DNA of 64,000 nucleotides from Sphingobium sp. 15-1 (GTDB taxonomy: Bacteria; Pseudomonadota; Alphaproteobacteria; Sphingomonadales; Sphingomonadaceae). The position numbers were made by a program, and so were the translations under genes. Positions 24,765 through 34,249 of this stretch are shown here, piece by piece. Position 1 is the first letter of the stretch. Each line of letters opens with the position of its first letter. Location: positions 558,001 through 622,000 of the forward strand of contig NZ_JABXJG010000002.1 in the NCBI RefSeq assembly GCF_013375535.1, given 5' to 3'. A model generated the notes under the pieces. The model had not been told where the DNA came from and did not search any database. It saw nothing but the letters and a program-made list of their open reading frames with translations.

Positions 24765-25271
24765 ATGACGATCGACCTCCCCATGCTGGCGGATCGCCTC
24801 GCGATCGAGGAATGCATCTACCGCTACGCCCATCTGGTCGATTCGATGCAATATCATCGCATCGCGGAGGAAATATTCACGGAAGATGGCTCGATCGACT
24901 TCGGCAGCGCGCGATCCGTAGGGCGCGAAGCCATCCATGCCCAGTGCATGGGCTATCAGGGCGCAATGATGGGCTGTTCGCATAATATCACCAATCTGGT
25001 GATCGAAGTGCAGGGCGACGAAGCCCGCGCGGCCAGCCGCGTCATGGCCTGGCAGTGGTTCGCGATCCCCGGCGCCGATCCCCTGCGCCCGACAGACCTT
25101 CTGGCGGTGGGCGGCTATGAGGACAGGCTGCGGCGCACGGCCGAGGGATGGCGGATATATGAGCGACGGGGCATCAATTTCGGCACCGGCATCGGGGCGG
25201 GATCAGTGCCCGATCCGATGCGTCCCATCTTCGAAGGCATGCAGGGCCGAACGCCGAGCTGGCCCGCCTGA
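24765..25271 (+). CDS. NTF2-like (SnoaL-like) protein
   Basis: A 168-residue member of the nuclear-transport-factor-2 fold: N-terminal helix with AIEECIYRYAHLVDSMQ, then DGSIDFG and a long beta sheet ending in RRTAEGWRIYERRG. The fold covers dehydratases, isomerases and oxygenase small subunits; none can be chosen from the residues seen. AAGAAGGG precedes the ATG. It is the third gene after the MDR and SDR genes and probably cotranscribed, 53 bases downstream. Confidence 0.8.
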   Translation: MTIDLPMLADRLAIEECIYRYAHLVDSMQYHRIAEEIFTEDGSIDFGSARSVGREAIHAQCMGYQGAMMGCSHNITNLVIEVQGDEARAASRVMAWQWFAIPGADPLRPTDLLAVGGYEDRLRRTAEGWRIYERRGINFGTGIGAGSVPDPMRPIFEGMQGRTPSWPA

Positions 25272-25275
25272 ACAA

Positions 25276-25297
25276 GGGCGGGCGCAAGGGCCCGCCC
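25276..25297. terminator. Hairpin between convergent genes
   Basis: GGGCGGGC (25276-25283) pairs with GCCCGCCC (25290-25297) over a 6-base loop, between the NTF2-like gene and the convergent SDR gene. A short stem without a T-run. Confidence 0.55.
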
Positions 25298-25306
25298 CGC
25301 TTCCAC

Positions 25307-26134
25307 TCAGAGTTTCCAGCCCCCGCCCGCGACAATCACCTCGCCCGTGATATAATCCGCTTCGGGCAGGCACAGCAGGTAAACGGCCCCGGCCGCTTCT
25401 TCCGGTGTTCCGGCACGGCCCAGCGGGATGCCCTTTTCCATGGCTTCCAATATTTCGTCGCTGACGCCGGCCTTGATGTCCCGGCCCTTGACGTTGATGG
25501 TCGAGCTGCCCGCCTCGCCGGCGGTCATGCGGGTCATGATGGCGCCGAAAGCCACGGCATTGACGGTGACATTGTACCGCCCCCATTCCTTCATCACCGT
25601 CTTGGTGAGGCCGACAATCCCCGCCTTGCCCGCCGCATAGCCCGACTGCCCGGCATTGCCGCCAAGCCCGGCGACAGAGGATATATTGATGACCGTCCGG
25701 CGCTTGGCCCGGCCGTGCTCCGCAATCTCGTTCTTCGCCGCGGCGGCGATCACCGGCTGCGCGGCGCGCAAAATGCGGAATGGGGCATTGAGATGCACGT
25801 CGAGCATGGCCATCCACTGCTCGTCGCTCGTCTTCTGAAGCACGGAATCCCACGCATATCCCGCATTGTTCACGATGATGTCGATCGTTCCGAAATGCGC
25901 GATCGCCGTTCCAACAAATTTGTCGCCGAAATCGGCTTCCGTCACATCGCCCACGCACACCACGGTGCGGACGCCCAGGCTTTCGATTTCGCTTGCCGTT
26001 GCCTTCGCCACATCCTCGTCCAGGTCGTTCACCACGACATGAGCCCCGGCGCTTGCAAGTTTCAGCGCAATGGCCTTGCCAATGCCACGCCCAGAGCCGG
26101 AAACCAGTGCAATCTTACCGTCCAATATCTTCAC
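25307..26134 (-). CDS. SDR family 3-hydroxyacyl-CoA dehydrogenase-like protein
   Basis: A 275-residue SDR: SGSGRGIG cofactor loop, NNAGYAW, ISSVAGLGG and YAAGK. It overlaps the MaoC-type hydratase gene by four bases. Together they mirror the two activities of peroxisomal multifunctional enzyme 2 (R-specific hydratase plus R-3-hydroxyacyl-CoA dehydrogenase), so oxidation of an R-3-hydroxyacyl-CoA is a reasonable inference. Last gene of the five-gene beta-oxidation operon that starts with the thiolase. Confidence 0.85.
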   Translation of the reverse strand: MKILDGKIALVSGSGRGIGKAIALKLASAGAHVVVNDLDEDVAKATASEIESLGVRTVVCVGDVTEADFGDKFVGTAIAHFGTIDIIVNNAGYAWDSVLQKTSDEQWMAMLDVHLNAPFRILRAAQPVIAAAAKNEIAEHGRAKRRTVINISSVAGLGGNAGQSGYAAGKAGIVGLTKTVMKEWGRYNVTVNAVAFGAIMTRMTAGEAGSSTINVKGRDIKAGVSDEILEAMEKGIPLGRAGTPEEAAGAVYLLCLPEADYITGEVIVAGGGWKL

Positions 26135-27009
26135 TTCAATGCGTCCCGTTCTTCCTTGAAACCACCGATGCGCGCATGTCCGCCATCGATCACAATCCTG
26201 TTCCTGTCGGGCACGCTCGCCCGGAACGATATTTCGTCGCCGTGGCGCCAGACCTCCGTCCGGACCGTTTCCCCCGGCCAGACCGGCGCGGTAAACCGGA
26301 CCCGCATTTCGGTCAATGAAGCCGGATCGCCGTCACAGCACAGATGGGTCAATGCGCGGCCGACCAGCCCCATGGTGGCAAGCCCATGCAATATCGGCCG
26401 ATCGAAACCGGCCGCCTGCGCCGTGCCCTGATCAATATGCAGAGGATTGCGATCGCCGGTCAGGCGATACAGCATTGCCTGATTGGACGCCGTCGGCAGG
26501 TCGAGGAACGCGTCCGCTGGCCGCTCCGGCATGACGACCGGCTCCGACCCGTCAAGATTGCGCGCGCCGCCAAAACCACCTGCATCCCGCAAGACCCACA
26601 CTTCCTCCATTTCGGCGATCAGCCGGTCGGTGGGCGTGGTGAGCACGCGTTTCGCCCGCACAAGCGCGGGCTTGCCCACCCCCTTGTCTGCGAGACCGAT
26701 AATCTCGATCCGGCCATTGACCAGTTGCCCCAGTTCGAGTGGACAAAACAGTTTCAGCGTCTGCTCGCCATGCAGAATGCGCGGCCAGTCCCAGCCAAGT
26801 TCCGGCGCCATGGGCCAGAATCCGGGTGTCCCCAGAACCAGCGCCATGGTCGGCAACACGGCCAGATCACGCTCGAAGATCAGATGCTGCTCGGCTATGG
26901 CTCCGAGCCCCGCGCCGACCCCCAGCGCATAGAGGATCGCCCCGCGCGGATCGCAGACATCCTGTGCTTCGGGCACCCGGAAACGGCGCAATTGTTCGAC
27001 GTTCAGCAT
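26131..27009 (-). CDS. MaoC-family (R-specific) enoyl-CoA hydratase, double hot-dog
   Basis: A 292-residue protein with two hot-dog halves, as in the hydratase-2 part of peroxisomal multifunctional enzyme 2. The hydratase-2 motif is in the second half: YRLTGDRNPLHID with catalytic Asp and His, followed by FDRPILHGLATMG. The N-terminal half carries the expected substrate-binding GVGAGLG. It should hydrate trans-2-enoyl-CoA to R-3-hydroxyacyl-CoA. The ATG overlaps nothing upstream, but only 23 bases separate it from the acyl-CoA dehydrogenase. Confidence 0.88.
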   Translation of the reverse strand: MLNVEQLRRFRVPEAQDVCDPRGAILYALGVGAGLGAIAEQHLIFERDLAVLPTMALVLGTPGFWPMAPELGWDWPRILHGEQTLKLFCPLELGQLVNGRIEIIGLADKGVGKPALVRAKRVLTTPTDRLIAEMEEVWVLRDAGGFGGARNLDGSEPVVMPERPADAFLDLPTASNQAMLYRLTGDRNPLHIDQGTAQAAGFDRPILHGLATMGLVGRALTHLCCDGDPASLTEMRVRFTAPVWPGETVRTEVWRHGDEISFRASVPDRNRIVIDGGHARIGGFKEERDALK

Positions 27010-27032
27010 CCGACTTATCCCCGGTTCAGCCG

Positions 27033-28190
27033 TCAGGACAGCTTGCGCTCGTCAAGCCCCAGCCCACGACCGATGATTTCGCGCATGATTTCCGAAGTGC
27101 CGGCAAAAATGCGACTGATGCGTGCGTCGGTATACATGCGGGAAATGCGATATTCCTCCATATAGCCCGCGCCGCCGTGCAGCTGAACACACTCGTCCAT
27201 CACCCGGCCTTCCAGTTCGCTCGCCAGCAGCTTGGCCGAAGATGCGTCCTCCGCCGTCAGCTCCCCGGCATTGAGCAGCAGCACACACTGGTCGACATAG
27301 GTCTGGATCGCGTCCAGTTCGGCCCGCATCGACGCCATCTTGAACCGGTTGTTCTGAAAGGCCCCGATCGGCTTTCCGAACGCCTTGCGCTCCTTCACAT
27401 AATCCAGCGTGATGTCGAAGGCTGTCTGCGCAGTCGCCATGAATCCGATCGCGGCCACCAGCCGTTCCTGCGCAAGAAAGCGCGCCAGATATTTGAAGCC
27501 CTGCGTCGGATCGCCCAGCACATTCTCCTTGGGCACCTTGACGTCGTTGAAGAAAAGCTCCGCGGTGTCCTGCGCCTTCATGCCCATCTTGGCGAGCTTG
27601 CGGCCGCGCTCGAACCCTTCCATGCCGCGCTCGACGACGAAGAGGCCGAGGCCGTGACGGCTGTTCGGGTCGGTCCGCGCGGCAACGATCACCAGATCGC
27701 TGAGGATGCCGTTGGAGATATAGGTCTTCGCGCCATTGAGCAGCCAATGATCGCCCTTGTCGATTGCGTTGCTGCGCATGCCCGCAAGGTCGCTGCCGGT
27801 CGACGGTTCGGTCATCGCGACGGCGAGGATCTTCTCGCCGCTGACGATGCCGGGCATCCAGCGGTCCTTCTGCTCCTCGGTTCCCAGCTTGGCGATATAG
27901 GGCGCGACCAGATCATTATGGAGATTGATGTAGAAGCCTATGTCGCCATGGCGCATATTCTCCTCGATGATGATCTGTTCGAAGCGGAAATCGTCGATAC
28001 CCGCCCCCCCATATTTCTCATCCGCCCAGGTGCACAGCAGCCCCTGCTCGCCGGCCTTCAGGAACAGCTCCCGATCGACCATGCCCTGTTCACGGAAGCG
28101 TTCGGCATGGGCGCCGACTTCGGCGCTCATGAACTTGACGACGCTGTCACGGAATTGCTCATGTTCCGGCTCGAAAATCAGGCGTCTCAT
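27033..28190 (-). CDS. Acyl-CoA dehydrogenase, long-chain (LCAD)-like
   Basis: A 385-residue flavoprotein. The C-terminal segment AQERLVAAIGFMATAQTAFD, VKERKAFGKPIG, CVQLHGGAGYMEEYRISRMY and FAGTSEIMRE parallels mammalian long-chain acyl-CoA dehydrogenase. The position of the common catalytic Glu (YEGT) is Ala here, as expected for the LCAD/IVD class, whose base lies on another helix. That class accepts branched chains, which fits the racemase nearby. ATG 28190 overlaps the stop of the FadJ gene by four bases; the longer frame is spurious. Confidence 0.9.
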   Translation of the reverse strand: MRRLIFEPEHEQFRDSVVKFMSAEVGAHAERFREQGMVDRELFLKAGEQGLLCTWADEKYGGAGIDDFRFEQIIIEENMRHGDIGFYINLHNDLVAPYIAKLGTEEQKDRWMPGIVSGEKILAVAMTEPSTGSDLAGMRSNAIDKGDHWLLNGAKTYISNGILSDLVIVAARTDPNSRHGLGLFVVERGMEGFERGRKLAKMGMKAQDTAELFFNDVKVPKENVLGDPTQGFKYLARFLAQERLVAAIGFMATAQTAFDITLDYVKERKAFGKPIGAFQNNRFKMASMRAELDAIQTYVDQCVLLLNAGELTAEDASSAKLLASELEGRVMDECVQLHGGAGYMEEYRISRMYTDARISRIFAGTSEIMREIIGRGLGLDERKLS

Positions 28191-30355
28191 GCCGGGATCG
28201 GCTCCTTGGCCGTCGCGCCCTTGGCGGACGCATAAAAGGGTTCGGCTTTCGCCGCCTTGTCGCGCAGCCATGCCGACGGCAGGAAGCGCGGGCCATAGAG
28301 CTGGGCGAGACGGTCGGATTCCTTGACGAAGGCTTCGATCCCCACCGTATCGATGTAACTGATCGTGCCGCCGGTCCAGCTCGGGAAACCCCAACCATAA
28401 ATGGCGCCCAGGTCGGCATCCTGCGGCGTCTCCAGCACATTTTCCTCAAGACAGCGCGCCGTTTCCATTGCCTGGGCGTAGAGGTAGCGCGTCTTGAGCT
28501 CCTCGACATCCCAGCCGTCCTTGACCGGGAAATGTTCGGCCAGCCCCTTCCAGAGATGCTTCTTGCCGCCCTCGGGATAGTCGTAAAAGGCGCCGCCGGT
28601 CTTGCGCCCCGACCGACCGATCTCGTCCTTCATCCGGCGCATCACGGGGACGCCCGCCGGCGGCGTATATTTCTCACCTTCCTCGGCGATCGCCTGATCC
28701 ACGATCTTGAGCGGCAGATCGAGGGTAAGTTCGTCCAGCAGCGCCAGCGGGCCGACCGGCATTCCGACCGCCTTGGCGGCATTTTCGATCACCGCCGGCG
28801 GCACGCCTTCCGCCAGCATGGCTGCGCCTTCGTGGATCAGCATCTGGAAGACGCGGCTCGTGTAGAAGCCACGGCTGTCATTGACGACGATCGGCGTCTT
28901 GCGCAGCTGCGCGATGAAGTCGAGCCCCTTGGCCAGCGTTTCCTTGCTGGTCTGCTTGCCCATGATGACTTCGACCAGACCCATGCGGTCGACCGGCGAG
29001 AAGAAGTGCAGACCGATGAACTGGTCGGGGCTCCGCGACGCCTGGGCGAGCTGCGAGATCGGCAGGGTCGAGGTGTTGGACGCGAAAATGGCCTGCGTCG
29101 GCAGCACCGCTTCAGCCTTCTTCGTGGTTTCGGCCTTGATCGCCGTATCCTCGAACACGGCTTCGACCACCATGTCGCAGCCATCGAGCAGCGCGAAATC
29201 GTCGGTCGGGGTGATGCGGGCGAGAACGGCGTCCGCCTTGTCCTGCGTCAGCTTGCCCTTTTCGACCAGCTTGCCCAGCACCTTGGCCGAATAGTCCTTG
29301 CCCTTCTGCGCCGTCGGGACGTCGCGGTCGATCAGCACGACCTCGATGCCCGCATTGGCCGACACGAACGCTATGCCGGCCCCCATCATGCCCGCGCCCA
29401 GCACGCCAATCTTCCTGGCTTCGAACTTGGGGAAGCCTTCAGGGCGACGCGCGCCCTTTTCGGCCGCCTGCTTCGAAATGAAAGTGGTGCGGATGATGTT
29501 GCGTGCGACCGGATCGGTCAGCAGCTTGGCGAAATATTTGCCCTCGACCGCGAGCGCCTTGTCGAAGGGCAGTTGCATTCCGTGGAACACCGAGTTCAGG
29601 ATCGCGGCCGGCGCGGGTTGGTTATAACCCACCTTGGCGAGACCGCCGGTATACATCATGTATGCGCCGGAATCCTCGGGCACGGTCAGGCCCTTTTTCT
29701 GCGGCGGCGTCCACCCCTTGACGTCCCAGGGCTTGACCGGATCCGGGCCGGTGGCGAGCCAGCTCTTGGCCGTGTCGATCAGCCTGTCGGCGGGGACAAT
29801 CTCATCCACGATCTTGAGCTTGAGCGCTTCCTGCGGACCGACCGAGCGCCCCGACAGCAGCAGGTCGAGCGCGGTCTTCATGCCCGCGATGATGCCGAGC
29901 CGCACCGTACCGCCCGATCCGGGCAGCAGGCCGACATTGACTTCGGGCAGGCCGACCTGCGCCTTGGCATCATCCACCAGGATGCGGCGGTGGCAAGCCA
30001 ACGCCAGCTCGAACCCACCGCCCAGCGCCAGGCCGTTGATCGCCGCCACCCAGGGCTTGCCTGATTGCTCGATGGCGCGGTGCATGTCGGTCGCGCGCTT
30101 TGAAAAGGCATAGGCTTCCTGCGGCGTCAGCGTGCCGAACCCGTTCACCAGTTGCTTGAGGTCCGCACCGGCCATGAACGTCTTCTTGCCGGACGTCAGG
30201 ATGACGCCCTTGATGCTGTCGTCCTCGGCAATCTGCTTGGTCGCCGCTTCCATGTCGGCGATGAAAGCATCGTTGACGACGTTCATCGAGCCTTCGGCGT
30301 CGAGGGTCAGGATCGCAAAGCCGTCCTCGGCCTTTTCCAGTCGCATAGTCTTCAT
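28187..30355 (-). CDS. fadJ: Multifunctional enoyl-CoA hydratase / 3-hydroxyacyl-CoA dehydrogenase (FadJ type)
   Basis: A 722-residue fatty-acid oxidation alpha subunit: crotonase domain in the first 190 or so residues (GADLKQLVNGFG, PWVAAINGLALGGGFELALA), then the NAD-binding domain beginning KIGVLGAGMMGAGIAFVSAN and the C-terminal helical halves of 3-hydroxyacyl-CoA dehydrogenase (GLHFFSPVDRMGLVEVI). It performs S-specific hydration and oxidation. It is the second gene after the thiolase (33 bases) and overlaps the acyl-CoA dehydrogenase. Presence of both this and the MaoC/SDR pair gives two stereochemical routes. Confidence 0.93.
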   Translation of the reverse strand: MKTMRLEKAEDGFAILTLDAEGSMNVVNDAFIADMEAATKQIAEDDSIKGVILTSGKKTFMAGADLKQLVNGFGTLTPQEAYAFSKRATDMHRAIEQSGKPWVAAINGLALGGGFELALACHRRILVDDAKAQVGLPEVNVGLLPGSGGTVRLGIIAGMKTALDLLLSGRSVGPQEALKLKIVDEIVPADRLIDTAKSWLATGPDPVKPWDVKGWTPPQKKGLTVPEDSGAYMMYTGGLAKVGYNQPAPAAILNSVFHGMQLPFDKALAVEGKYFAKLLTDPVARNIIRTTFISKQAAEKGARRPEGFPKFEARKIGVLGAGMMGAGIAFVSANAGIEVVLIDRDVPTAQKGKDYSAKVLGKLVEKGKLTQDKADAVLARITPTDDFALLDGCDMVVEAVFEDTAIKAETTKKAEAVLPTQAIFASNTSTLPISQLAQASRSPDQFIGLHFFSPVDRMGLVEVIMGKQTSKETLAKGLDFIAQLRKTPIVVNDSRGFYTSRVFQMLIHEGAAMLAEGVPPAVIENAAKAVGMPVGPLALLDELTLDLPLKIVDQAIAEEGEKYTPPAGVPVMRRMKDEIGRSGRKTGGAFYDYPEGGKKHLWKGLAEHFPVKDGWDVEELKTRYLYAQAMETARCLEENVLETPQDADLGAIYGWGFPSWTGGTISYIDTVGIEAFVKESDRLAQLYGPRFLPSAWLRDKAAKAEPFYASAKGATAKEPIPA

Positions 30356-30388
30356 GGGATGTCCCGCTCTATAGTTTGGTGTGCGCGC

Positions 30389-31591
30389 TCAGACGCGCTC
30401 GATGATGGCAGCCGTGCCGAGGCCGTTGGCCGCGCACAGGGTGATGAGGCCGGTTTCCGCGTTCCGCCGCTCCAGCTCGTCCAGCACGGTGCCCAGAATC
30501 ATGGCGCCGGTCGCGCCCAGCGGATGGCCCATCGCGATTGCACCGCCATTGACGTTGATCTTGTCGTCGGGGACGTTCAGTTCCCGCTGGAAGCGCATGA
30601 CGACACTGGCGAAGGCTTCATTCAGCTCCCACAGGTCGATGTCCTTCTCGGTCATGCCGGCCGCCTTGAGCGCCTTGCGCGACACCGCCCCCGGCGCCGT
30701 CAGCATGATCGTCGGCTCCGACCCGATATTGGCGTAGGAACGGATGCGACCACGCGGCTTGAGCCCAGCCTTTTCCCCAAATTCCTTCGACCCGACGAGA
30801 ACCAGGCCCGCGCCGTCGACGATGCCCGAGCTGTTGCCGCCATGGTGGACATAGTTCAGATCTTCGATTTCGGGATATTTGGCCTTCGCCACCGCCTCGA
30901 ACCCGGCCTTGCCGAACCCTTCGAAGGCGGGCTTGAGCTTGGCAAGGCTTTCCACCGTGGTGCCGGGGCGCATATGCTCGTCATGGTCGAGCACGACTTC
31001 GCCCAGCACATCCTTGACCGGCACGATCGAGTTTTTGAAAAAGCCGTTTTCCCACGCATGGGCGGCCTTGCGCTGGCTCTCGACGGCGAAATTGTCGACA
31101 TCCTCGCGCGTGTAGCCATCGAGCGTCGCGATCAGGTCCGCGCCGATGCCCTGGGGCGCATAATAATTGCTGAAGGCAACCGACGGATCGGACGTCCACG
31201 CTCCCGAGTCATAGCCCATGACAGTGCGGCTCATCGACTCGACGCCGCCGCCGATACCCGCCTGGATCATGCCGGAATGCACCTGCGCCGCGATCAGGCT
31301 GACCGCATCGAGACCGGTTGCACAGAAGCGATGGATCTGCTGCCCCGCGACGGTCTGGGCATAGCCTGCCTGCAACACCGCCGCGCGGGCCAGCACCCCG
31401 CCCTGCTCGCCGACCGGCTGGGCCATGCCGATGATCACATCGTCGAGCAGCCCGGTGTCGAGATCGTTGCGGCTCTGAAGCGCCTTCAACAGCTGCGTCG
31501 CCATTTCGACCGAGGTGATCTCATGCAGCGCGCCATCAGGGCGGCCCTTGCCGCGGGGCGTCCGTACATGATCGTAGACATAGGCTTCCAT
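30389..31591 (-). CDS. Acetyl-CoA acetyltransferase (thiolase)
   Basis: A 400-residue thiolase with all three catalytic regions: nucleophilic Cys in HRFCATGLDAVSL, the His in GGAIAMGHPLGATGA, and the C-terminal Cys in LCAANGLGTAAI. It would cleave a 3-ketoacyl-CoA with CoA to yield acetyl-CoA or propionyl-CoA. ATG 31591 starts the conserved MEAYVYDHVRTPRGKG; the longer reading is not supported. First gene of the minus-strand beta-oxidation operon, divergent from the CoA ligase. Confidence 0.93.
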   Translation of the reverse strand: MEAYVYDHVRTPRGKGRPDGALHEITSVEMATQLLKALQSRNDLDTGLLDDVIIGMAQPVGEQGGVLARAAVLQAGYAQTVAGQQIHRFCATGLDAVSLIAAQVHSGMIQAGIGGGVESMSRTVMGYDSGAWTSDPSVAFSNYYAPQGIGADLIATLDGYTREDVDNFAVESQRKAAHAWENGFFKNSIVPVKDVLGEVVLDHDEHMRPGTTVESLAKLKPAFEGFGKAGFEAVAKAKYPEIEDLNYVHHGGNSSGIVDGAGLVLVGSKEFGEKAGLKPRGRIRSYANIGSEPTIMLTAPGAVSRKALKAAGMTEKDIDLWELNEAFASVVMRFQRELNVPDDKINVNGGAIAMGHPLGATGAMILGTVLDELERRNAETGLITLCAANGLGTAAIIERV

Positions 31592-31658
31592 CGTGAATTC
31601 CCGACCAGTGATGCAAAAATCTCTGCACCTGCTCTTGGAGCCGGAAGACAAAGCTGCA

Positions 31659-31674
31659 CCTATCCAACGAAAGG
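31659..31674. promoter_or_regulatory. CCTATC-N4-GATAGG motif (site 5)
   Basis: CCTATC-CAAC-GAAAGG, 11 of 12, almost at the centre of the 154-base divergent gap: 67 bases from the thiolase start and 71 from the CoA-ligase start. It could drive both operons. Confidence 0.7.
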
Positions 31675-31745
31675 CGCAGACAGGAGCGATGGCTGCAATC
31701 TGATCGTCATCGACAGCTGACCGGCATTTTTAGGAGCGGACATCC

Positions 31746-33416
31746 GTGGTCACACAAGGCGAAGATTGCGCCCCATTCCGTATCTCTGCAACCACCCTGG
31801 GCGATCTGCTTCTCAAAGGATGGGACAAGGCGCCCGACAAGGAAGCATTGGTTTTTCCGGGGGAACGCAAGACATATGACGATGTCGTACAAAGCGTCCT
31901 AAGACGCGCGCGCGGGCTGAAGGCGCTCGGCATCCAGCGCGGCGACCATGTCGGCATCCTGCTGCCGTCGAGCATCGAATTTGTCGAAACGCTGTTCGCC
32001 AATGCGATGTGCGGCGCCGTCTCCGTGCTGATGAACGCGCGCTACAAGGCGCCCGAAATGGCCTATGTCGCGGAAAATGCCGATCTGGCCGCGATCATCA
32101 CCAATGACATGGTCAGCGAGCATATCGATTTCGGCCACCGGCTGGTGGAGGCCTTCCCCGACCTGCCCGATGCCACCGACCCTGCCGCCCTGACGCTCGC
32201 CGGCGCGCCTCTGCTCAGGCGGATCGTCATGCTGGGCGGGCGTTCGGTCCCCGGCTTCATCGATCAGGCAACCTTCGACGCGGCGGTGCAACAGGTGGAC
32301 GAGGCCGATATCCACGCCTCCCGCCTGACCGTCAGAGTCCGCGATACCGCGATGATCCTTTATACGTCGGGCACCTCGGCCAATCCCAAGGGGTGCCTGC
32401 TCAGCCACGAGGCCGTCACCCGGGAGGCATCGAATCTCGCCCGCTATCGCTGGTCCTTCCAGCCCGACGAGCGCGCCTGGTCGCCGCTGCCGCTGTTCCA
32501 TATCGCCGCGATGCTGTGCATGCTCGGCGCGATCGACGTGGGGGGCACGTTCATCGGCCAGCCGCATTTCGATGCCGGAGAGAGTCTCAGGCAGATCGAG
32601 GAAGAAGGCGTGACGATGATGTTCCTGCCCTTCGTCACCTTCCATCAGGCCATGATCACCCATCCCGATTGGACCAGGACCGACATGTCGTCGGTGCGCC
32701 TGCAAAACAGCTGCTTCGCCTTCATGCCGGATCGCGTGGGTCAGGCCTATCGGGAGAAGGCGCCCAACATGCTTCAGGTCGGGACCATGGGCATGACCGA
32801 GGCGGCCGGCATCGTCACCACCGGCGGCTATACGATGGACCCGGAAATGGGCTTCAGGAAGCTCGGCTTCCCCCTGGCCGGTATAGAGATGAAGATCGTC
32901 GATCCCGAGACCGGCGAGGAAAAGGGCGTGGACGAGCGCGGCGAAATTCTCATTCGCGGCTACAATCTGTTCGACGGCTATTACAAGGATCCTGAAAAGA
33001 CGGCGCAGGCGCTGGACGCCGACGGCTGGTATCACAGCGCCGACATCGGCTCGATCGACGAACATGGCCATGTCATGTTCCACGGCCGGTTCAAGGATAT
33101 GTTGAAAGTGGGCGGGGAAAATGTTGCCGCGGCCGAAGTCGAGGCGGTGCTGGCGACCCATCCGGCGGTCCGTCTGGCGCAGGTGGTCGGGCTGCCGGAC
33201 GAGCGGCTGGCGGAAATCCCCGCCGCCTATGTCGAACGCGAAGGCGATGTCGAAGTCGAGGCGGAGGAACTCATCACCTATACCCGCCAGCGCCTCGCTT
33301 CCTTCAAGGTCCCGCGCCATATACGTTTCATCGACGAATGGCCGATGTCGGCATCGAAGATCCAAAAGTTCAAACTGCGCGGTGCGTTGATGGACGAACT
33401 GGGCCTGAAGGACTGA
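31746..33416 (+). CDS. Acyl-CoA ligase (AMP-binding)
   Basis: A 556-residue adenylate-forming enzyme that activates a carboxylic acid to its CoA ester with ATP. Motifs: YTSGTSANPKG (P-loop-like), TMGMTEAAG, GEILIRGYNLFDGYYKDPE, and the C-terminal hinge GRFKDMLKVGGENVAAAEVE with the Lys region at SASKIQKFKLR. Start is GTG at 31746 with TAGGAG upstream. It is divergent from the thiolase operon and followed by an SDR, so it probably feeds its product directly into those beta-oxidation enzymes. Confidence 0.92.
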   Translation: MVTQGEDCAPFRISATTLGDLLLKGWDKAPDKEALVFPGERKTYDDVVQSVLRRARGLKALGIQRGDHVGILLPSSIEFVETLFANAMCGAVSVLMNARYKAPEMAYVAENADLAAIITNDMVSEHIDFGHRLVEAFPDLPDATDPAALTLAGAPLLRRIVMLGGRSVPGFIDQATFDAAVQQVDEADIHASRLTVRVRDTAMILYTSGTSANPKGCLLSHEAVTREASNLARYRWSFQPDERAWSPLPLFHIAAMLCMLGAIDVGGTFIGQPHFDAGESLRQIEEEGVTMMFLPFVTFHQAMITHPDWTRTDMSSVRLQNSCFAFMPDRVGQAYREKAPNMLQVGTMGMTEAAGIVTTGGYTMDPEMGFRKLGFPLAGIEMKIVDPETGEEKGVDERGEILIRGYNLFDGYYKDPEKTAQALDADGWYHSADIGSIDEHGHVMFHGRFKDMLKVGGENVAAAEVEAVLATHPAVRLAQVVGLPDERLAEIPAAYVEREGDVEVEAEELITYTRQRLASFKVPRHIRFIDEWPMSASKIQKFKLRGALMDELGLKD

Positions 33417-33459
33417 AACACTGCGCATCGACGCCATGGATCTATGTAGGGAGAGTGAC

Positions 33460-34242
33460 ATGCGGGTGATCATTACGGGTGCTGCAAGCGGCATCGGCAG
33501 GGCCTGCGCCGAACTGCTGGCGGCCGGGTCCGTGATACCGGGCGAACATCAGATGCTGCTCGCGGATCGCGATGCGGCCAATCTGCAGGTCGTGGCCGAT
33601 GCGGTCGGCCCCGCCGCTGCGACCTGCGTGGTCGATCTCGCCGAACCGGATTGCGGCGACAGGATCGTGGCTGCCGCGCTCACCCATATGGACGGGATCG
33701 ACGCCGTCATCAGCAATGCTGGCGTCATCATGGGCGGCGCACTGGCCGAACTGCCGATCAGCGATTTCGACCGCATCTTCGCCATCAACACCCGCTCGTC
33801 CTGGCTGCTGGGAAAGGCTGCCCATCCGCATCTCAAAGAAAGCAGGGGCGCCTTCGTCGCGACTGCATCCATGTCGGCCACCCAGCCCACGCCCGCGCTC
33901 GGCTTCTATTCCTCCAGCAAAGCCGCGCTGCTGATGATGATCCGTCAGCTCAGCATCGAATGGGGTCCGGACGGCATCCGGTGCAATACGGTGTCGCCCG
34001 GCCCCACTTACACGCCGATGACCGCTGCGGGATATAAGGACCAGTCGCGGCGCGACCAGCGGGAAGCCAATATCCCCCTGCGCAAATTAGGCGTGGCCGA
34101 GGATGTCGCTCAGGCGATCCTGTTTCTGATCGGCCCTCATGCTGGCCATATCAGCGGCGTCGACCTGCTGGTCGATGGCGGCATGAGCAATATGCTGATG
34201 CCTGCCAGCGGCGGTGGGACCGGTCAGAACAGGCAGAGCTGA
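33460..34242 (+). CDS. SDR family oxidoreductase
   Basis: A 260-residue classical SDR: TGAASGIG at the N-terminus, SNAGV, SMSATQPTPAL and catalytic YSSSK. ATG 33460 is preferred to 33436 because TAGGGAGAG lies just before it and the protein then starts directly with the Rossmann strand (MRVIITGAASG). Cotranscribed with the CoA ligase 43 bases upstream; convergent with the GntR gene, 7 bases apart. Substrate unknown. Confidence 0.88.
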   Translation: MRVIITGAASGIGRACAELLAAGSVIPGEHQMLLADRDAANLQVVADAVGPAAATCVVDLAEPDCGDRIVAAALTHMDGIDAVISNAGVIMGGALAELPISDFDRIFAINTRSSWLLGKAAHPHLKESRGAFVATASMSATQPTPALGFYSSSKAALLMMIRQLSIEWGPDGIRCNTVSPGPTYTPMTAAGYKDQSRRDQREANIPLRKLGVAEDVAQAILFLIGPHAGHISGVDLLVDGGMSNMLMPASGGGTGQNRQS

Positions 34243-34249
34243 AATGGGA

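Noticed and set aside
28532..30064. A 510-codon open frame on the plus strand
   Set aside because: Antisense to the FadJ gene, which is fully recognisable.
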